DNA of 57,590 bases from Bradyrhizobium sp. (GTDB lineage: Bacteria; Pseudomonadota; Alphaproteobacteria; Rhizobiales; Xanthobacteraceae), in contig NZ_DAIDJE010000170.1 in NCBI RefSeq assembly GCF_027451485.1, positions 1-57,590 of the forward strand. The letters run 5' to 3'. The notes beneath the pieces are model-generated. The model ran no database searches. It was not told the DNA's origin and worked only from the letters and a program-made list of their open reading frames with translations. The translations under genes and the position numbers were made by a program. Shown here in pieces: positions 41,655 through 50,367 of this stretch (its first letter is position 1; the number at the start of each line of letters is the position of its first letter).

Positions 41655-42770
41655 TCACACCACCACGGAAAGCCGCTTGGCCGCGCGGGTCACGCCGGTA
41701 TAGAGCCAGCGGGCGCGGCTATCCTGGAAGGCAAAGCTTTCGTCGAACAACACCACGTCATCCCATTGCGAACCTTGCGATTTGTGCACCGTGAGCACGT
41801 AGCCGAAATCGAATTCGTCATAGGGCTTGCGCTGTTCCCAGGGAATCGCCTCGATGCCGCCCTCGAAACAGTCGCAGCGCACGGACACCTTCGTCACCTT
41901 GTGGCTGAACTCTTCGTCCGGGGCGATCCGCAAGGAGGTGATGCGCGACTTGGATCGTGAGGCGTTGCGCGACTTGACGCGCCACAGTCCGCCGTTGAAC
42001 AGGCCCTTCTTGCGGTTGTTGCGAAGGCAAACGAGCTTGTCGCCGGCAACCGGCAGCGGATCCTCGATATTCTGCTTCTGCCGCATCCGCATATTATAGG
42101 CGCGGCGGGTGTTGTTGCGTCCCACCAGCACCTGGTCGGCCCGCATTACCCGTTCCGGATCGAGGTCGGCGCGCGAGACGATTTCGCTTTCGCCGTAACG
42201 TCCGGGCTCGAGCTCTCTCCCTTCGCGGATATCCATCGACATTCGCACGATGGGATCGTCCTGCGCCTGGCGGTGCACTTCGGTCAGCATTGCGTCCGGC
42301 GCACTGCCGGTAAAAAAGCCGCCGCCCTGGATCGGCGGCAACTGTGCGGGATCGCCGAGCACGAGCAGCGGACAATCGAAAGACATCAGATCGCGGCCCA
42401 TCTCCGCATCCACCATCGAGCACTCGTCGATGATGATCAGCTTTGCCTTGGAGGCCGGTGCATCGTCCCACAATTCGAAGCTTGGCTGCTCGACGCCGGA
42501 TTCGCGGGCGCGGTAGATCAGTGAGTGGATGGTGGAAGCGTTGTCGCAACCCTTGTTGCGCATCACCAGCGCCGCCTTGCCGGTGAAGGCGGCGAATTTC
42601 ACCTCGCCATCGACGCCTTCCGCGACGTGCCGGGCCAGCGTGGTCTTGCCGGTGCCGGCATAGCCGAACAGGCGGAACACCTGCGGCGTGCCGTTCCTGC
42701 CCGGCTTGGCTTTCAGCCATTCGGCCACGGCATTGAGCGCGGCATCCTGATGCGGGGTGAAGTTGGTCAT
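41655..42770 (-). CDS. RecD-like ATP-dependent DNA helicase (AAA/UvrD_C_2)
   Basis: 371 aa, a short superfamily-1B helicase. Seen: Walker A in RLFGYAGTGKTTLARHVAEG near residue 35, the AALVMRNKGCDNASTIHSLIYR block (motif Ia), LIIIDECSMVD (Walker B), VLGDPAQLPPI (motif III) and the C-terminal UvrD_C_2 TVHKSQGSQWDDVVLFDESFAF with the final VTRAAKRLSVVV. The length lacks the RecD N-terminal domain, so this is a stand-alone RecD2-like or Dda-like helicase probably in DNA repair or recombination. Monocistronic. Confidence 0.9.
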   Translation of the reverse strand: MTNFTPHQDAALNAVAEWLKAKPGRNGTPQVFRLFGYAGTGKTTLARHVAEGVDGEVKFAAFTGKAALVMRNKGCDNASTIHSLIYRARESGVEQPSFELWDDAPASKAKLIIIDECSMVDAEMGRDLMSFDCPLLVLGDPAQLPPIQGGGFFTGSAPDAMLTEVHRQAQDDPIVRMSMDIREGRELEPGRYGESEIVSRADLDPERVMRADQVLVGRNNTRRAYNMRMRQKQNIEDPLPVAGDKLVCLRNNRKKGLFNGGLWRVKSRNASRSKSRITSLRIAPDEEFSHKVTKVSVRCDCFEGGIEAIPWEQRKPYDEFDFGYVLTVHKSQGSQWDDVVLFDESFAFQDSRARWLYTGVTRAAKRLSVVV

Positions 42771-42930
42771 TGGATCTCGTTGGGGAGGGCCGACTCAAGG
42801 GCCAGACCCAAAGCTAACCATTCATGCTCCCAACGCAAGGAGCTTCGGTGCCAGGGAGGGTCCTTCGGCTGGACTAAGATTCCGCCTGCACTACACTGAG
42901 TTAAAAGACAAAACTGCGGCGGGAGGCGTC

Positions 42931-44145
42931 ATGAAGTTCGGCATTTTCTATGAGCTGCAATTGCCGCGCCCGTGGCGGGACGGCGACGAACTCAGGCTTT
43001 ATCAGGACGCGCTGAGCCAGCTCGAGACCGCCGACCGGCTCGGCTACGATCACGCCTGGGTCGTGGAGCATCATTTCCTCGAGGAATATTCGCACTCGCC
43101 CGCGCCGGAAGCATTTCTGGCTGCCGCCAGCCAGCGCACCCGCAAGATCCGGCTCGGCCACGGCATTTTCCAGCTCACCACCAATCACCCGGCGCGCGTG
43201 GCCGAACGCGTTGCCGTGCTGGATCTCTTGAGCCGCGGGCGCTGCGAATTCGGCATGGGCGAGAGCGCTTCGATCACCGAGCTCGAACCGTTCGGGCGTG
43301 ACATGGAGACCAAGAAGGAGGTGTTCGAGGAGGCTGTCGCAGCGATCTTCCCGATGTTTCGCGATGGCGGCTGCGAGCACCACGGCAAGTATTTCGACAT
43401 TCCCTTGCGCAACGTGGTGCCGAAGCCGGTGCAGAAGCCGCACCCGCCGCTGTGGATGGCCTGCTCGCAGTTGCCGACCATCGAACGGGCCGGCCGATGC
43501 GGCTTCGGTGCGCTCGGCTTTCAGTTCGTCAGTGCGGATGCCGCGCACGCCTGGGTGCATGCCTACTACAACGCGATCACGAAACGCTTGAAGAAACTCG
43601 CCGATTACGAGATCAATCCGAACATGGCGCTGGTGTCGTTCTTCATGTGCGCGAAGACGGATGAAGAGGCGCGGCTACGGGCCGACGGCGCCACGTTTTT
43701 CCAGTTCGCGCTGCGCTTTTACGGCGCCTCGCAGGACCGCCAGCGTCCGCCTCCCGGCGCGGTCAACATGTGGGACGAATACAACAAGTGGAAGCGCGAG
43801 AATCCGCAAGCGCAGGAGGCGGCCTTGCGCAGTGGCTTGATCGGATCGCCGGAAACGATCCGCAACAAGCTGCGGCGCTTCCGCAGCTCTCACATCGATC
43901 AGGTCATCCTGCTCAACCAGGCCGGCAAGAACAGCCACGAGCACATCTGCGAGTCACTCGAACTGTTCGGCCGCGAAGTGATGCCGGAGTTCCAGCAGGA
44001 CGCGGAACAAGACGCCTGGAAGGAGGGGGTCATGAGCGGTGCCATCCAGCTGGAGGAGATCGATACGGCTGCGTTCACCGATCGCTATGGCAAGCTCGCG
44101 TTGAACGTCGCCCCGGTGAGAGGCATATCCATGGCCGTGCGGTAA
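42931..44145 (+). CDS. LLM class flavin-dependent oxidoreductase
   Basis: 404 aa of the bacterial luciferase-like monooxygenase family. Seen: MKFGIFYELQLPRPW, TADRLGYDHAWVVEHHFLEEYSHSPAPEAFLAAASQRT, LGHGIFQLTTNHPARVAERVAVLDLLSRGRCEFGMGES (flavin-binding strands) and PHPPLWMACSQLPTIERAGRCGFGALGF, with a C-terminal helical tail. The GIFYELQ start followed by a long helix matches LLM proteins acting on alkanes, aldehydes or N-hydroxy substrates with FMNH2 or F420; the cofactor and substrate are unknown. GGGAGGCGTC precedes the ATG. An in-frame reading from 42757 is rejected. Confidence 0.9.
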   Translation: MKFGIFYELQLPRPWRDGDELRLYQDALSQLETADRLGYDHAWVVEHHFLEEYSHSPAPEAFLAAASQRTRKIRLGHGIFQLTTNHPARVAERVAVLDLLSRGRCEFGMGESASITELEPFGRDMETKKEVFEEAVAAIFPMFRDGGCEHHGKYFDIPLRNVVPKPVQKPHPPLWMACSQLPTIERAGRCGFGALGFQFVSADAAHAWVHAYYNAITKRLKKLADYEINPNMALVSFFMCAKTDEEARLRADGATFFQFALRFYGASQDRQRPPPGAVNMWDEYNKWKRENPQAQEAALRSGLIGSPETIRNKLRRFRSSHIDQVILLNQAGKNSHEHICESLELFGREVMPEFQQDAEQDAWKEGVMSGAIQLEEIDTAAFTDRYGKLALNVAPVRGISMAVR

Positions 44146-44229
44146 CGGCATCTTCAGCCGATCTCGGTCGCGCGGGGGTAGAAATCACCTTCGGCCTCTC
44201 TTCGGTCCGAAGTGCAAACAGGACAAGCC

Positions 44230-44358
44230 ATGGCCAGAGACGTTAATGCAGAGGCAACACTAGCCGGGAGTGCGCGAATTCGTTCCGACGAAATTCGAGG
44301 GTGCGAGGCTGCCGTGCTGGTACGCTCCGGCCGGTCCGTCGGCGGCCTCGGCCGATGA
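44230..44358 (+). CDS. Possible leader or small peptide (42 aa)
   Basis: ATG at 44230, preceded by AGGACAAGCC, opens a 42-codon frame (MARDVNAEATLAGSARIRSD...) whose TGA overlaps the ATG of the next small membrane protein (ATGA at 44355-44358). The ribosome binding site and stop-start overlap suggest translational coupling, but the peptide has no recognisable family and could be chance. It was found by reading the sequence directly. Confidence 0.3.
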   Translation: MARDVNAEATLAGSARIRSDEIRGCEAAVLVRSGRSVGGLGR

Positions 44359-44567
44359 AGCGCGCCGCCACCTGGCTGTTCTACGCGGTCGGCGCGCTCG
44401 CCATGGCCTACCTCGCGCTTTACGCCTATGTGACGCTCACCGGACGCACGTTTGTGCCCGGCGATCCCATCCATATCTTCCGCAAGCCCGGGAGCCCAGA
44501 GCTGGGCAGTATTGAGCCGGTCCCACGCACAAGGCAAATGGCCGGCCATTTGCCTCAGTCTGTCTGA
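44355..44567 (+). CDS. Small membrane protein (putative, 70 aa)
   Basis: Starts MKRAATWLFYAVGALAMAYLALYAYVTLTGRTF with one clear hydrophobic segment, then FVPGDPIHIFRKPGSPE. Its own ribosome binding site is poor; the ATGA overlap with the 42-aa frame may supply translation. It converges on flbD, whose stop is 3 bases past its own. Function unknown. Confidence 0.45.
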   Translation: MKRAATWLFYAVGALAMAYLALYAYVTLTGRTFVPGDPIHIFRKPGSPELGSIEPVPRTRQMAGHLPQSV

Positions 44568-44570
44568 GTC

Positions 44571-45953
44571 TTATCCGATCGCCGGCATGCGGGGATATTC
44601 GCCGCTCGTGTTGGGCGGCGTGATCGGGAGTCCGCCGTCGGCATATTCGTTGAGCTTGTTGCGCAGCGTCCGGATCGAGATGCCGAGGATATTGGCGGCA
44701 TGGGTGCGATTGCCGAGGCAATGCTTCAGCGTCTCCAGGATCAGGTCGCGCTCGACGTCCGCCACGGTGCGTCCGACCAGCGCACGGGTCACCTGTTCGG
44801 CAGCGAAAGTTGCATGCGCTACCGCCGGAGCGATTTTGGGCGTATCGAGGCGGTCGCCGTCCGGCGTGATGATCGCCTCGACGCCGATCTCGTCGCCCTG
44901 CGCCATCAGCACCGAGCGATGAATGGTGTTTTCGAGCTCGCGGACGTTGCCCGGCCAGCGGTTGGCGGTGAGCACGCGGCGCGCCTCGGACGAAAGCGGC
45001 CTTAAGGGAACGCCGTTGGCGTCGGAGTATTTCTTGGCGAAGTGCTGCGCAAGCTCGAGGATGTCCGCCGGCCGCTCGCGCAGCGGCGGAATCTTCAGGT
45101 TGACGACGTTGAGGCGGAACAGCAGGTCTTCGCGGAAGGTGCCTTCGCGCACCGCGTCGGCGAGGTTGCGGTTGGAGGTCGCGATGATGCGAATGTCGAC
45201 CGGAACCGGCCGCGTGCCGCCGACGCGATCGATTACGCGCTCCTGGATCGCACGAAGCAGCTTGGACTGCAGCCGCACGTCCATTTCCGAAATTTCGTCG
45301 AGCAACAGCGTGCCGCCGGTGGCTTCCTCGAACTTCCCGATGCGACGTGCAACGGCGCCGGTGAAGGCGCCCTTCTCGTGTCCGAACAGTTCGGATTCCA
45401 GCAGGTGCTCGGGGATCGCCGCGCAATTGATCGAGATGAACGGCCGTTTGGCACGGTTGGAGCGGGTGTGGACATAACGCGCCAGCACTTCCTTGCCGGT
45501 GCCGGACTCGCCCGTGATCATGACGGAGGCGTCCGAGCCTGCAATCTGCTGGGCGAGCTTGATGACCTTGGCCATGGCGTCGTCGCGGTAGACCAGTTCG
45601 CGCGAGTCGTTGGCCACAGCCGCGAGGACGGCGGCGATCAGCTCCGGGTCGGGCGGCAGCGGAATGTATTCCTTGGCGCCGGCATGGATGGCTGCCACCG
45701 CCGCCCGCGCGTCGTTGGAGATGCCGCAGGCGACGATCGGCACATGAATGTGCTCGGCCTCAAGCCGCATGACGAGATCGCGAATGTCGAGCGATACGTC
45801 GACCAGCAACAGGTCGGCGCCCTTGCCGCCGCGCAGCACACGCATCGCCTGTTCGTTGTCCTCCGCGTGCGTGACCGAAGCGCCGTTGTCCATCGCGATC
45901 TTGGTCGCCGTTGTGAGCTGCCCCTTCAGGGTGCCAACGATAAGAAGCCGCAT
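44571..45953 (-). CDS. flbD: Sigma-54-dependent flagellar transcriptional regulator FlbD
   Basis: 460 aa. An N-terminal receiver-like domain (conserved Asp52 region LLLVDVSLDIRDL) is followed by an AAA+ domain with Walker A GESGTGKE (148-155), the sigma-54-contacting GAFTGA loop (195-200) and LLLDEISEMDVRLQSKLLRAIQE, then a Fis-type HTH (LKHCLGNRTHAANILGISIRTLRNKLNEYA). In Caulobacter FlbD activates late flagellar promoters and represses fliF, with FliX as partner. It is the last gene of the fliF-fliG-fliH-fliN-flbD series. The sigma-54 site before fliK is a likely target. Confidence 0.94.
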   Translation of the reverse strand: MRLLIVGTLKGQLTTATKIAMDNGASVTHAEDNEQAMRVLRGGKGADLLLVDVSLDIRDLVMRLEAEHIHVPIVACGISNDARAAVAAIHAGAKEYIPLPPDPELIAAVLAAVANDSRELVYRDDAMAKVIKLAQQIAGSDASVMITGESGTGKEVLARYVHTRSNRAKRPFISINCAAIPEHLLESELFGHEKGAFTGAVARRIGKFEEATGGTLLLDEISEMDVRLQSKLLRAIQERVIDRVGGTRPVPVDIRIIATSNRNLADAVREGTFREDLLFRLNVVNLKIPPLRERPADILELAQHFAKKYSDANGVPLRPLSSEARRVLTANRWPGNVRELENTIHRSVLMAQGDEIGVEAIITPDGDRLDTPKIAPAVAHATFAAEQVTRALVGRTVADVERDLILETLKHCLGNRTHAANILGISIRTLRNKLNEYADGGLPITPPNTSGEYPRMPAIG

Positions 45954-46009
45954 GGTAATCTCCTGTTGGTCTGTCCGTGCCGTTCCGGCGCGCCTTGATT
46001 GATATGAGC

Positions 46010-46360
46010 CTAGTTGCGTTCAGCCTTGATGATTTCCGTCATCGTCACGCCGAGCTTGTCCTCGACCAGAACCACTTCGCCGCGCGCGACAAGGCGGTTG
46101 TTGACGTAAATATCGATTGCCTCGCCGACGCGTCGATCGAGTTCGAGAACGGTGCCGGGCCCCAGCTTGAGCAAGTCGCCGACTTCCATCTTGGAGCGGC
46201 CGAGAACCGCCGAGACCTGAACCGGCACGTCGAACACCGCTTCGAGGTCGGCGGCGACGCGGGCCGCGTTCTCGTCCTCGCTGTAGGCGACATCGGTCAT
46301 CGCCGGCGCGTCGGCCGCGTTCAGATCCGGGAGCGGTACCTGTCCCTCCGTGTCACTCAT
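46010..46360 (-). CDS. fliN: Flagellar motor switch protein FliN
   Basis: 116 aa with a C-terminal SpoA (surface presentation of antigens) domain: VFDVPVQVSAVLGRSKMEVGDLLKLGPGTVLELDRRVGEAIDIYVNNRLVARGEVVLVEDKLGVTMTEII. It is part of the C-ring that sets rotation direction and binds FliH during export. The acidic N-terminal region (about 40 residues) is variable. It sits between fliH (gap 23 bases) and flbD (gap 56) in the fliF cluster. Confidence 0.95.
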   Translation of the reverse strand: MSDTEGQVPLPDLNAADAPAMTDVAYSEDENAARVAADLEAVFDVPVQVSAVLGRSKMEVGDLLKLGPGTVLELDRRVGEAIDIYVNNRLVARGEVVLVEDKLGVTMTEIIKAERN

Positions 46361-46383
46361 GGCTCATTCCTCTCAAGGTCCGT

Positions 46384-46998
46384 TCAGACCTGGTTCCGGG
46401 ATGCGATATAGCTCCCGACAAGTTCGTTGATCTTGGCTTCGATCGCGGCGCGCTCCCGAACGACGCCGCCGTCCGCCCACTCGATCCGGCAATCGCCTGC
46501 CGCAATGTTCGGCTCGGCCAGGATGATCAGCCGGCCGGCAAAGCCGCTCTGCTTCGCAAGCGCCTCGATGTGGGAGTGGGCCGCTTCGTAAAGAGTTTCG
46601 TTTATTCTGATCACGATATGCGGTGTCGAAACGAGCTGGGCAAAACAGTCGGCGATCAGCGCCGTGACTTCGCCGAGCGGCTCTCGCGCAATCAGCTCGT
46701 CGGCGAGTTTGCGCGCGACCGCAACCGCGACGTCGACCGCTTCGGTCTCCATCCGGCTTTCGATACCGGCGAACCGGGCTGCAATGGCGTTGATGGCGTT
46801 GCCGATCTCCTGAAGCGCGGCTGCCGAACGGCGATCGCTTTCCACCTTGGCTTCGCGCAACGCGCTATCGTAGCCGTTACGATAGGCGCGGGCTTCGGCT
46901 TCGGCGACCTTCTGGGCGACCTCGGCCGGCGTTGCGGAACGCTCGCGGACGGGAGCCGCAAAGTCGGTGTCGAACAGGAATTTCGCCGGGGAAGCCAT
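46384..46998 (-). CDS. fliH: Flagellar assembly protein FliH (FlbE)
   Basis: 204 aa. An N-terminal region with the FLFDTDFA box and a long helix of AEAEARAYRNGYDSALREAK type typical of FliH, then a C-terminal domain with the LADELIAREPLGEVTALIADCFAQ segment and RLIILAEPNIAAGDCRIEWADGG, the FliH signature. It regulates the FliI ATPase and docks export substrates; FlbE is the Caulobacter name. Its ATG overlaps the fliG stop by one base (TGATG), indicating coupling. Confidence 0.9.
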   Translation of the reverse strand: MASPAKFLFDTDFAAPVRERSATPAEVAQKVAEAEARAYRNGYDSALREAKVESDRRSAAALQEIGNAINAIAARFAGIESRMETEAVDVAVAVARKLADELIAREPLGEVTALIADCFAQLVSTPHIVIRINETLYEAAHSHIEALAKQSGFAGRLIILAEPNIAAGDCRIEWADGGVVRERAAIEAKINELVGSYIASRNQV

Positions 46999-48080
46999 CA
47001 GTACACCAGCTCGTCGTCAGCGCGGTTCTTGGTGAGCGTGATCTCGCCTTTTGCCGCGAGATCCTTGGCCAGATTCACCAATAGCGCCTGCGCCTCGTCG
47101 ACGTCTCTCAGCCGCACCGGGCCCATCGCCGCCATGTCGTCCAGCAGCATCTTGCCGGCGCGCGACGACATGTTGCCGAGGAAGAACGCGCGGACCTCCT
47201 CGTTGGCGCTCTTCAGCGCAACGGCAAGCTTGTCCTTGTCGACGTTGCGCATCAGAGTCTGCGCCGATCCCGAGTCCAGCTTGATCAGGTCGTCGAAGGT
47301 GAACATCAGTGCCTTGATGCGCTCGGCCGATTCGCGGTTTTCCTCCTCCAGAGAGGTGATGAAGCGCGTTTCGGTCTGACGGTCGAAATTGTTGAAGATT
47401 TCAGCCATCACCTCATGGGCATCGCGCCGCCTGGTCTGCGACAGGTTCGACATGAATTCGACCCGCAGCGTCTGCTCGACGCGCTCGATGACTTCTTTCT
47501 GAACCGCTTCCATCTTCAGCATGCGGTTAATGACGTCGAGCGCCATATCTTCAGGCAGGATCGCAAGCACCCGCGCGGAATGCTCGGGCTTGAGCTTCGA
47601 GAGCACGACCGCAATCGTCTGCGGGTACTCGTTCTTGAGGTAGTTCGCGAGCACCTCTTCCTGGACGTTGGAAAGCTTCTCCCACATGTTGCGCCCGGCA
47701 GGTCCGCGAATTTCATCCATGATGCCGATGACCCGCTCGGGCGGCAGATACTGCTGCAACAGGCGTTCGGTGGCGTCGAAGTTGCCCATCAAGGCGCCCG
47801 ATGCCGACATCCGCGATACGAATTCAAGCAGCATGTCCTCGACCGTATCGGCCTCCACGGTGCCGAGCGTCGACATGTGCACCGACAGTTCGCGCACCTC
47901 GTCGTCGTCGAGCAGCGACCAGACCTTTCCGCCATATTGCTCCCCGAGCGCCAGCATCAGAATGGCCGCGCGCTTGGGTCCCGCGATTGGCGGCCCCTTG
48001 GCCTTGTTGCCCTGGCGCGCTGCCAGCGAGGAAATCACGCTGGCAATGTCGTTGGCGTTGTTGGTTTGCGGCAGGGCCAT
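46998..48080 (-). CDS. fliG: Flagellar motor switch protein FliG
   Basis: 360 aa, with FliG N, middle and C domains: [60 protein letters not shown] (the EHPQ-equivalent region) and [57 protein letters not shown], with the torque-generating charged residues. FliG joins MS-ring FliF to FliM/FliN and contacts MotA. The stop at 46998-47000 overlaps fliH by one base. The start is an ATG with no alternative needed. Confidence 0.96.
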   Translation of the reverse strand: MALPQTNNANDIASVISSLAARQGNKAKGPPIAGPKRAAILMLALGEQYGGKVWSLLDDDEVRELSVHMSTLGTVEADTVEDMLLEFVSRMSASGALMGNFDATERLLQQYLPPERVIGIMDEIRGPAGRNMWEKLSNVQEEVLANYLKNEYPQTIAVVLSKLKPEHSARVLAILPEDMALDVINRMLKMEAVQKEVIERVEQTLRVEFMSNLSQTRRRDAHEVMAEIFNNFDRQTETRFITSLEEENRESAERIKALMFTFDDLIKLDSGSAQTLMRNVDKDKLAVALKSANEEVRAFFLGNMSSRAGKMLLDDMAAMGPVRLRDVDEAQALLVNLAKDLAAKGEITLTKNRADDELVY

Positions 48081-48087
48081 GTCGGAA

Positions 48088-49719
48088 TCACGCAGCGGGT
48101 TCGGAGAGCCATTGACGGATAATGGCTACGGTTTCGTTGGGGTTGCGTTCGGCGAGCTCGCCGACGCGATGGACGGATTGGGCGTGGACCTGTCCCTGGA
48201 CCTGGGCCACGTCGATGAGCGTAGCGGTGTTGTTGGCGCCGGGAGCGAGGTTTGGACCGCCGGCCGGGGCGGCGGCCTGCGCGCCGCTGCCATCGACGAT
48301 GGCCGGCAGTTTTGCTTCAGCGGCCGGCGCTGCGGGCTCGTCGGCAATGATGCGCTTGACCAGCGGGCGGACCACCATGAACAGCACCACGATGCCGAGT
48401 AGCATCATGACGCCGAGCTCGATGACGTACATGACGTCATCCTTGGTGAATTGCAGCATGCCGAGCAGCCCCGCCGGCGGCTCCAGCGGTGCGACCGCGG
48501 GTGCTTCGGCAAATCGCAGATTGACGACCTCGACCTGGTCGCCGCGCTTCTGGTCGAAGCCGATGGCCGAACGCACCAGGGCCGAAATCCGGTCGAGCTG
48601 TTCCTTGCTGCGCTCCTGATAGACCATCTCGCCCTTGTCGTTCTTGGTATAGATGCCGTCGACCAGCACGGCGACCGAGATGCGGTTGACCCGTCCAGCC
48701 TCGGTCACCTCGGTCTTGGTCGTGCGCGAGATCTCGTAATTGTTGGTTTCTTCGGTCTTCTTGCTCTGGTCGCGAGCGACCGGCGTGTTGTTGGTCTGCT
48801 GCGCGCCCGGCAACTCGTTGCCGACGGAGACCTGTCCGTTGTTTTCGGACGTGGCGCTGGATTCCTCGCGGGTCTGGCTTGACCGCAGTACCCGGCCTTC
48901 GGGGTCGAACTTGTCGGAAGTCTCGGTGATCTTGTTGTAGTCGAAGTCGGCCGAGAGCTGGACGCGGGCGCGGCCGGCGCCGACCACCGACGACACGATC
49001 GCCTCGACCTCGCTGCGCAGCCGCTTCTCGAACGCCACCCGCCGCTCGTCGCCGATGCTGTTGTCGTTAGGCCCGGCCGCGCCGTCGGCCAGCAACTGGC
49101 CCGCTTCGTCGACGATCGACACCCGCTGCGGCTTCAACCCGTTGACGGCGGAAGCAACCAGATGGCGGATCGCCCGGATCTGTTGCGGCTCAAGGCTGCC
49201 GCGTACCCGCACGACGATCGAGGCGGACGGTTCGGGGGTCTCACGTGCAAACAACGGACGTTCGGGGAGAACCAGATGGACGCGGGCGGCCTGGATGCGA
49301 TCGATAGCGCGAATCGTGCGCGCCAGTTCGCCTTCAAGCGCGCGCAAATGATTGATGTTCTGGACGAAACTGGTGGTGCCGAGCGCGTCGGATTTGTCGA
49401 AAATCTCGTAGCCGACGCCGCCGCCCTTGGGCAGGGCGCTTTCGGCGAGTTTCATGCGCAGCCGCGTGACCTTGTCCTTCGGCACCATGATGATGGCGCC
49501 GTCGTTGCGCAGTTCATAAGGAACGGCCTGACGGTCCAGCTCCTTGATGATGGCGGAAGAGTCGTCGAGGCTGAGATCGGTGAAGAGGGTAGTCATCTGC
49601 GGCGTGGTGACGCGCATGATGACGAATGCGAAGAAGCCGATCAGTGCGGCCGTCACCGCCACCATCGCCATCAGCCGCGAAGCGCCCAAGCCCCTCAGAA
49701 AGCTTACGAGACCCTGCAA
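48088..49719 (-). CDS. fliF: Flagellar MS-ring protein FliF
   Basis: 543 aa. Seen: an N-terminal transmembrane helix ([24 protein letters not shown]), the YscJ/FliF family periplasmic RBM domains with [79 protein letters not shown] and the disordered loop ([18 protein letters not shown]), then a second transmembrane helix near residue 430 ([19 protein letters not shown]). It forms the inner-membrane ring that starts assembly. The start is a TTG at 49719: AAGGGG lies 8 bases before it. It is the first gene of the fliF-flbD cluster. Confidence 0.95.
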   Translation of the reverse strand: MQGLVSFLRGLGASRLMAMVAVTAALIGFFAFVIMRVTTPQMTTLFTDLSLDDSSAIIKELDRQAVPYELRNDGAIIMVPKDKVTRLRMKLAESALPKGGGVGYEIFDKSDALGTTSFVQNINHLRALEGELARTIRAIDRIQAARVHLVLPERPLFARETPEPSASIVVRVRGSLEPQQIRAIRHLVASAVNGLKPQRVSIVDEAGQLLADGAAGPNDNSIGDERRVAFEKRLRSEVEAIVSSVVGAGRARVQLSADFDYNKITETSDKFDPEGRVLRSSQTREESSATSENNGQVSVGNELPGAQQTNNTPVARDQSKKTEETNNYEISRTTKTEVTEAGRVNRISVAVLVDGIYTKNDKGEMVYQERSKEQLDRISALVRSAIGFDQKRGDQVEVVNLRFAEAPAVAPLEPPAGLLGMLQFTKDDVMYVIELGVMMLLGIVVLFMVVRPLVKRIIADEPAAPAAEAKLPAIVDGSGAQAAAPAGGPNLAPGANNTATLIDVAQVQGQVHAQSVHRVGELAERNPNETVAIIRQWLSEPAA

Positions 49720-49784
49720 ACCAACCGCCCCTTAGATTCGGTCCCAACCCGGGATCGGACCACTGGGCAATTATTGCCTACGGT

Positions 49785-49813
49785 ATGGTTTCGATATGGT
49801 TAACGATGGTTAA
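49785..49813 (-). promoter_or_regulatory. Tandem TTAACCAT array upstream of fliF
   Basis: On the minus strand TTAACCAT occurs at 49813-49806 and 49803-49796, with a degenerate third copy (AAACCAT) at 49791-49785. The copies are 10 and 11 bases apart, that is on one face of the helix, and lie 66-94 bases before the fliF start. TTAACCAT is an octamer reported as a CtrA-associated motif in alphaproteobacterial promoters. CtrA binding here is an inference. Confidence 0.6.
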
Positions 49814-49840
49814 GGCCTGGCGTGAAAGTGCCAAAATTGA

Positions 49841-49872
49841 AAAAATCGGCCTCGCGAGGCGAAGCCGATTTT
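49841..49872 (-). terminator. Intrinsic terminator between sciP and fliF
   Basis: AAAATCGGC (49872-49864 on the minus strand) pairs with GCCGATTTTT (49850-49841). The 13-base loop holds the self-complementary CTCGCGAG. A T-run follows on the minus strand, 25 bases past the sciP stop. It should end sciP transcription before the fliF promoter; with A/T-runs on both sides it may also work on the other strand. Confidence 0.85.
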
Positions 49873-49896
49873 CCTCAATTGCCATCGTAGGTGGAT

Positions 49897-50172
49897 TTAT
49901 TGACGATATTGCTGGATTCGGGTGGTTCGAAGCCCTGCAAGACCGTGCTGATCAATGGAAAACTGCCAGGAGAGGAATTCGTCGACGGTCAGCGTATAAC
50001 GGCTGCAAGCCTCTTCGAGGGACAGCAGGCCACCGCGAACCGCGGCAACGACTTCCGCCTTGCGACGGATGACCCATCGCTTGGTTCCGGGTGCGGGCAG
50101 GTCCGCGATGGTCAGCGGACTGCCATCGGGCCCGATGACGTATTTTACCCTCGGGCGATGGGGTTCTGTCAT
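49897..50172 (-). CDS. sciP: CtrA inhibitor SciP (DUF1153 family)
   Basis: 91 aa. Seen: the DUF1153 pattern MTEPHRPRVKYVIGPDGSPLTIADLPAPGTKRWVIRRKAEVVAAVRGGLLSLEEACSRYTLTVDEFLSWQ, a helix-turn-helix fold. In Caulobacter SciP inhibits transcription activation by CtrA and represses ctrA. The start is at 50172, where the family's N-terminus begins; the in-frame reading from 50211 is not needed. It lies upstream of fliF on the same strand but behind its own terminator. A perfect CtrA-type box lies 149 bases before it. Confidence 0.9.
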   Translation of the reverse strand: MTEPHRPRVKYVIGPDGSPLTIADLPAPGTKRWVIRRKAEVVAAVRGGLLSLEEACSRYTLTVDEFLSWQFSIDQHGLAGLRTTRIQQYRQ

Positions 50173-50320
50173 GGCGTACTCACAAACTCTCAACCACTGA
50201 ACTGACGCCATTAAACTACGCCCGGCGGCTTAAAATTTACCTAAACCCAATGGTCCAATACGAATCTCCTTGAAAATGACCGCGCATGTGCAGCCCGCCA
50301 CCGCGATACGGCGCGCGTTC

Positions 50321-50335
50321 TTAATCTGATCTTAA
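50321..50335. promoter_or_regulatory. CtrA-type box upstream of sciP
   Basis: TTAA (50321-50324), TCTGATC, TTAA (50332-50335): an exact TTAA-N7-TTAA CtrA consensus, 149 bases upstream of sciP in the 195-base gap after flgD. In Caulobacter sciP is CtrA-dependent, so this site is expected. Binding was not tested. Confidence 0.65.
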
Positions 50336-50367
50336 GTCCTGGCCGGCATGGCGGCCGCGTCGCATGA

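Noticed and set aside
49801..49813. TTAA-N6-TTAA as a classic CtrA box before fliF
   Set aside because: The spacer is 6 bases, not the canonical 7, so I describe the site as a TTAACCAT array instead.
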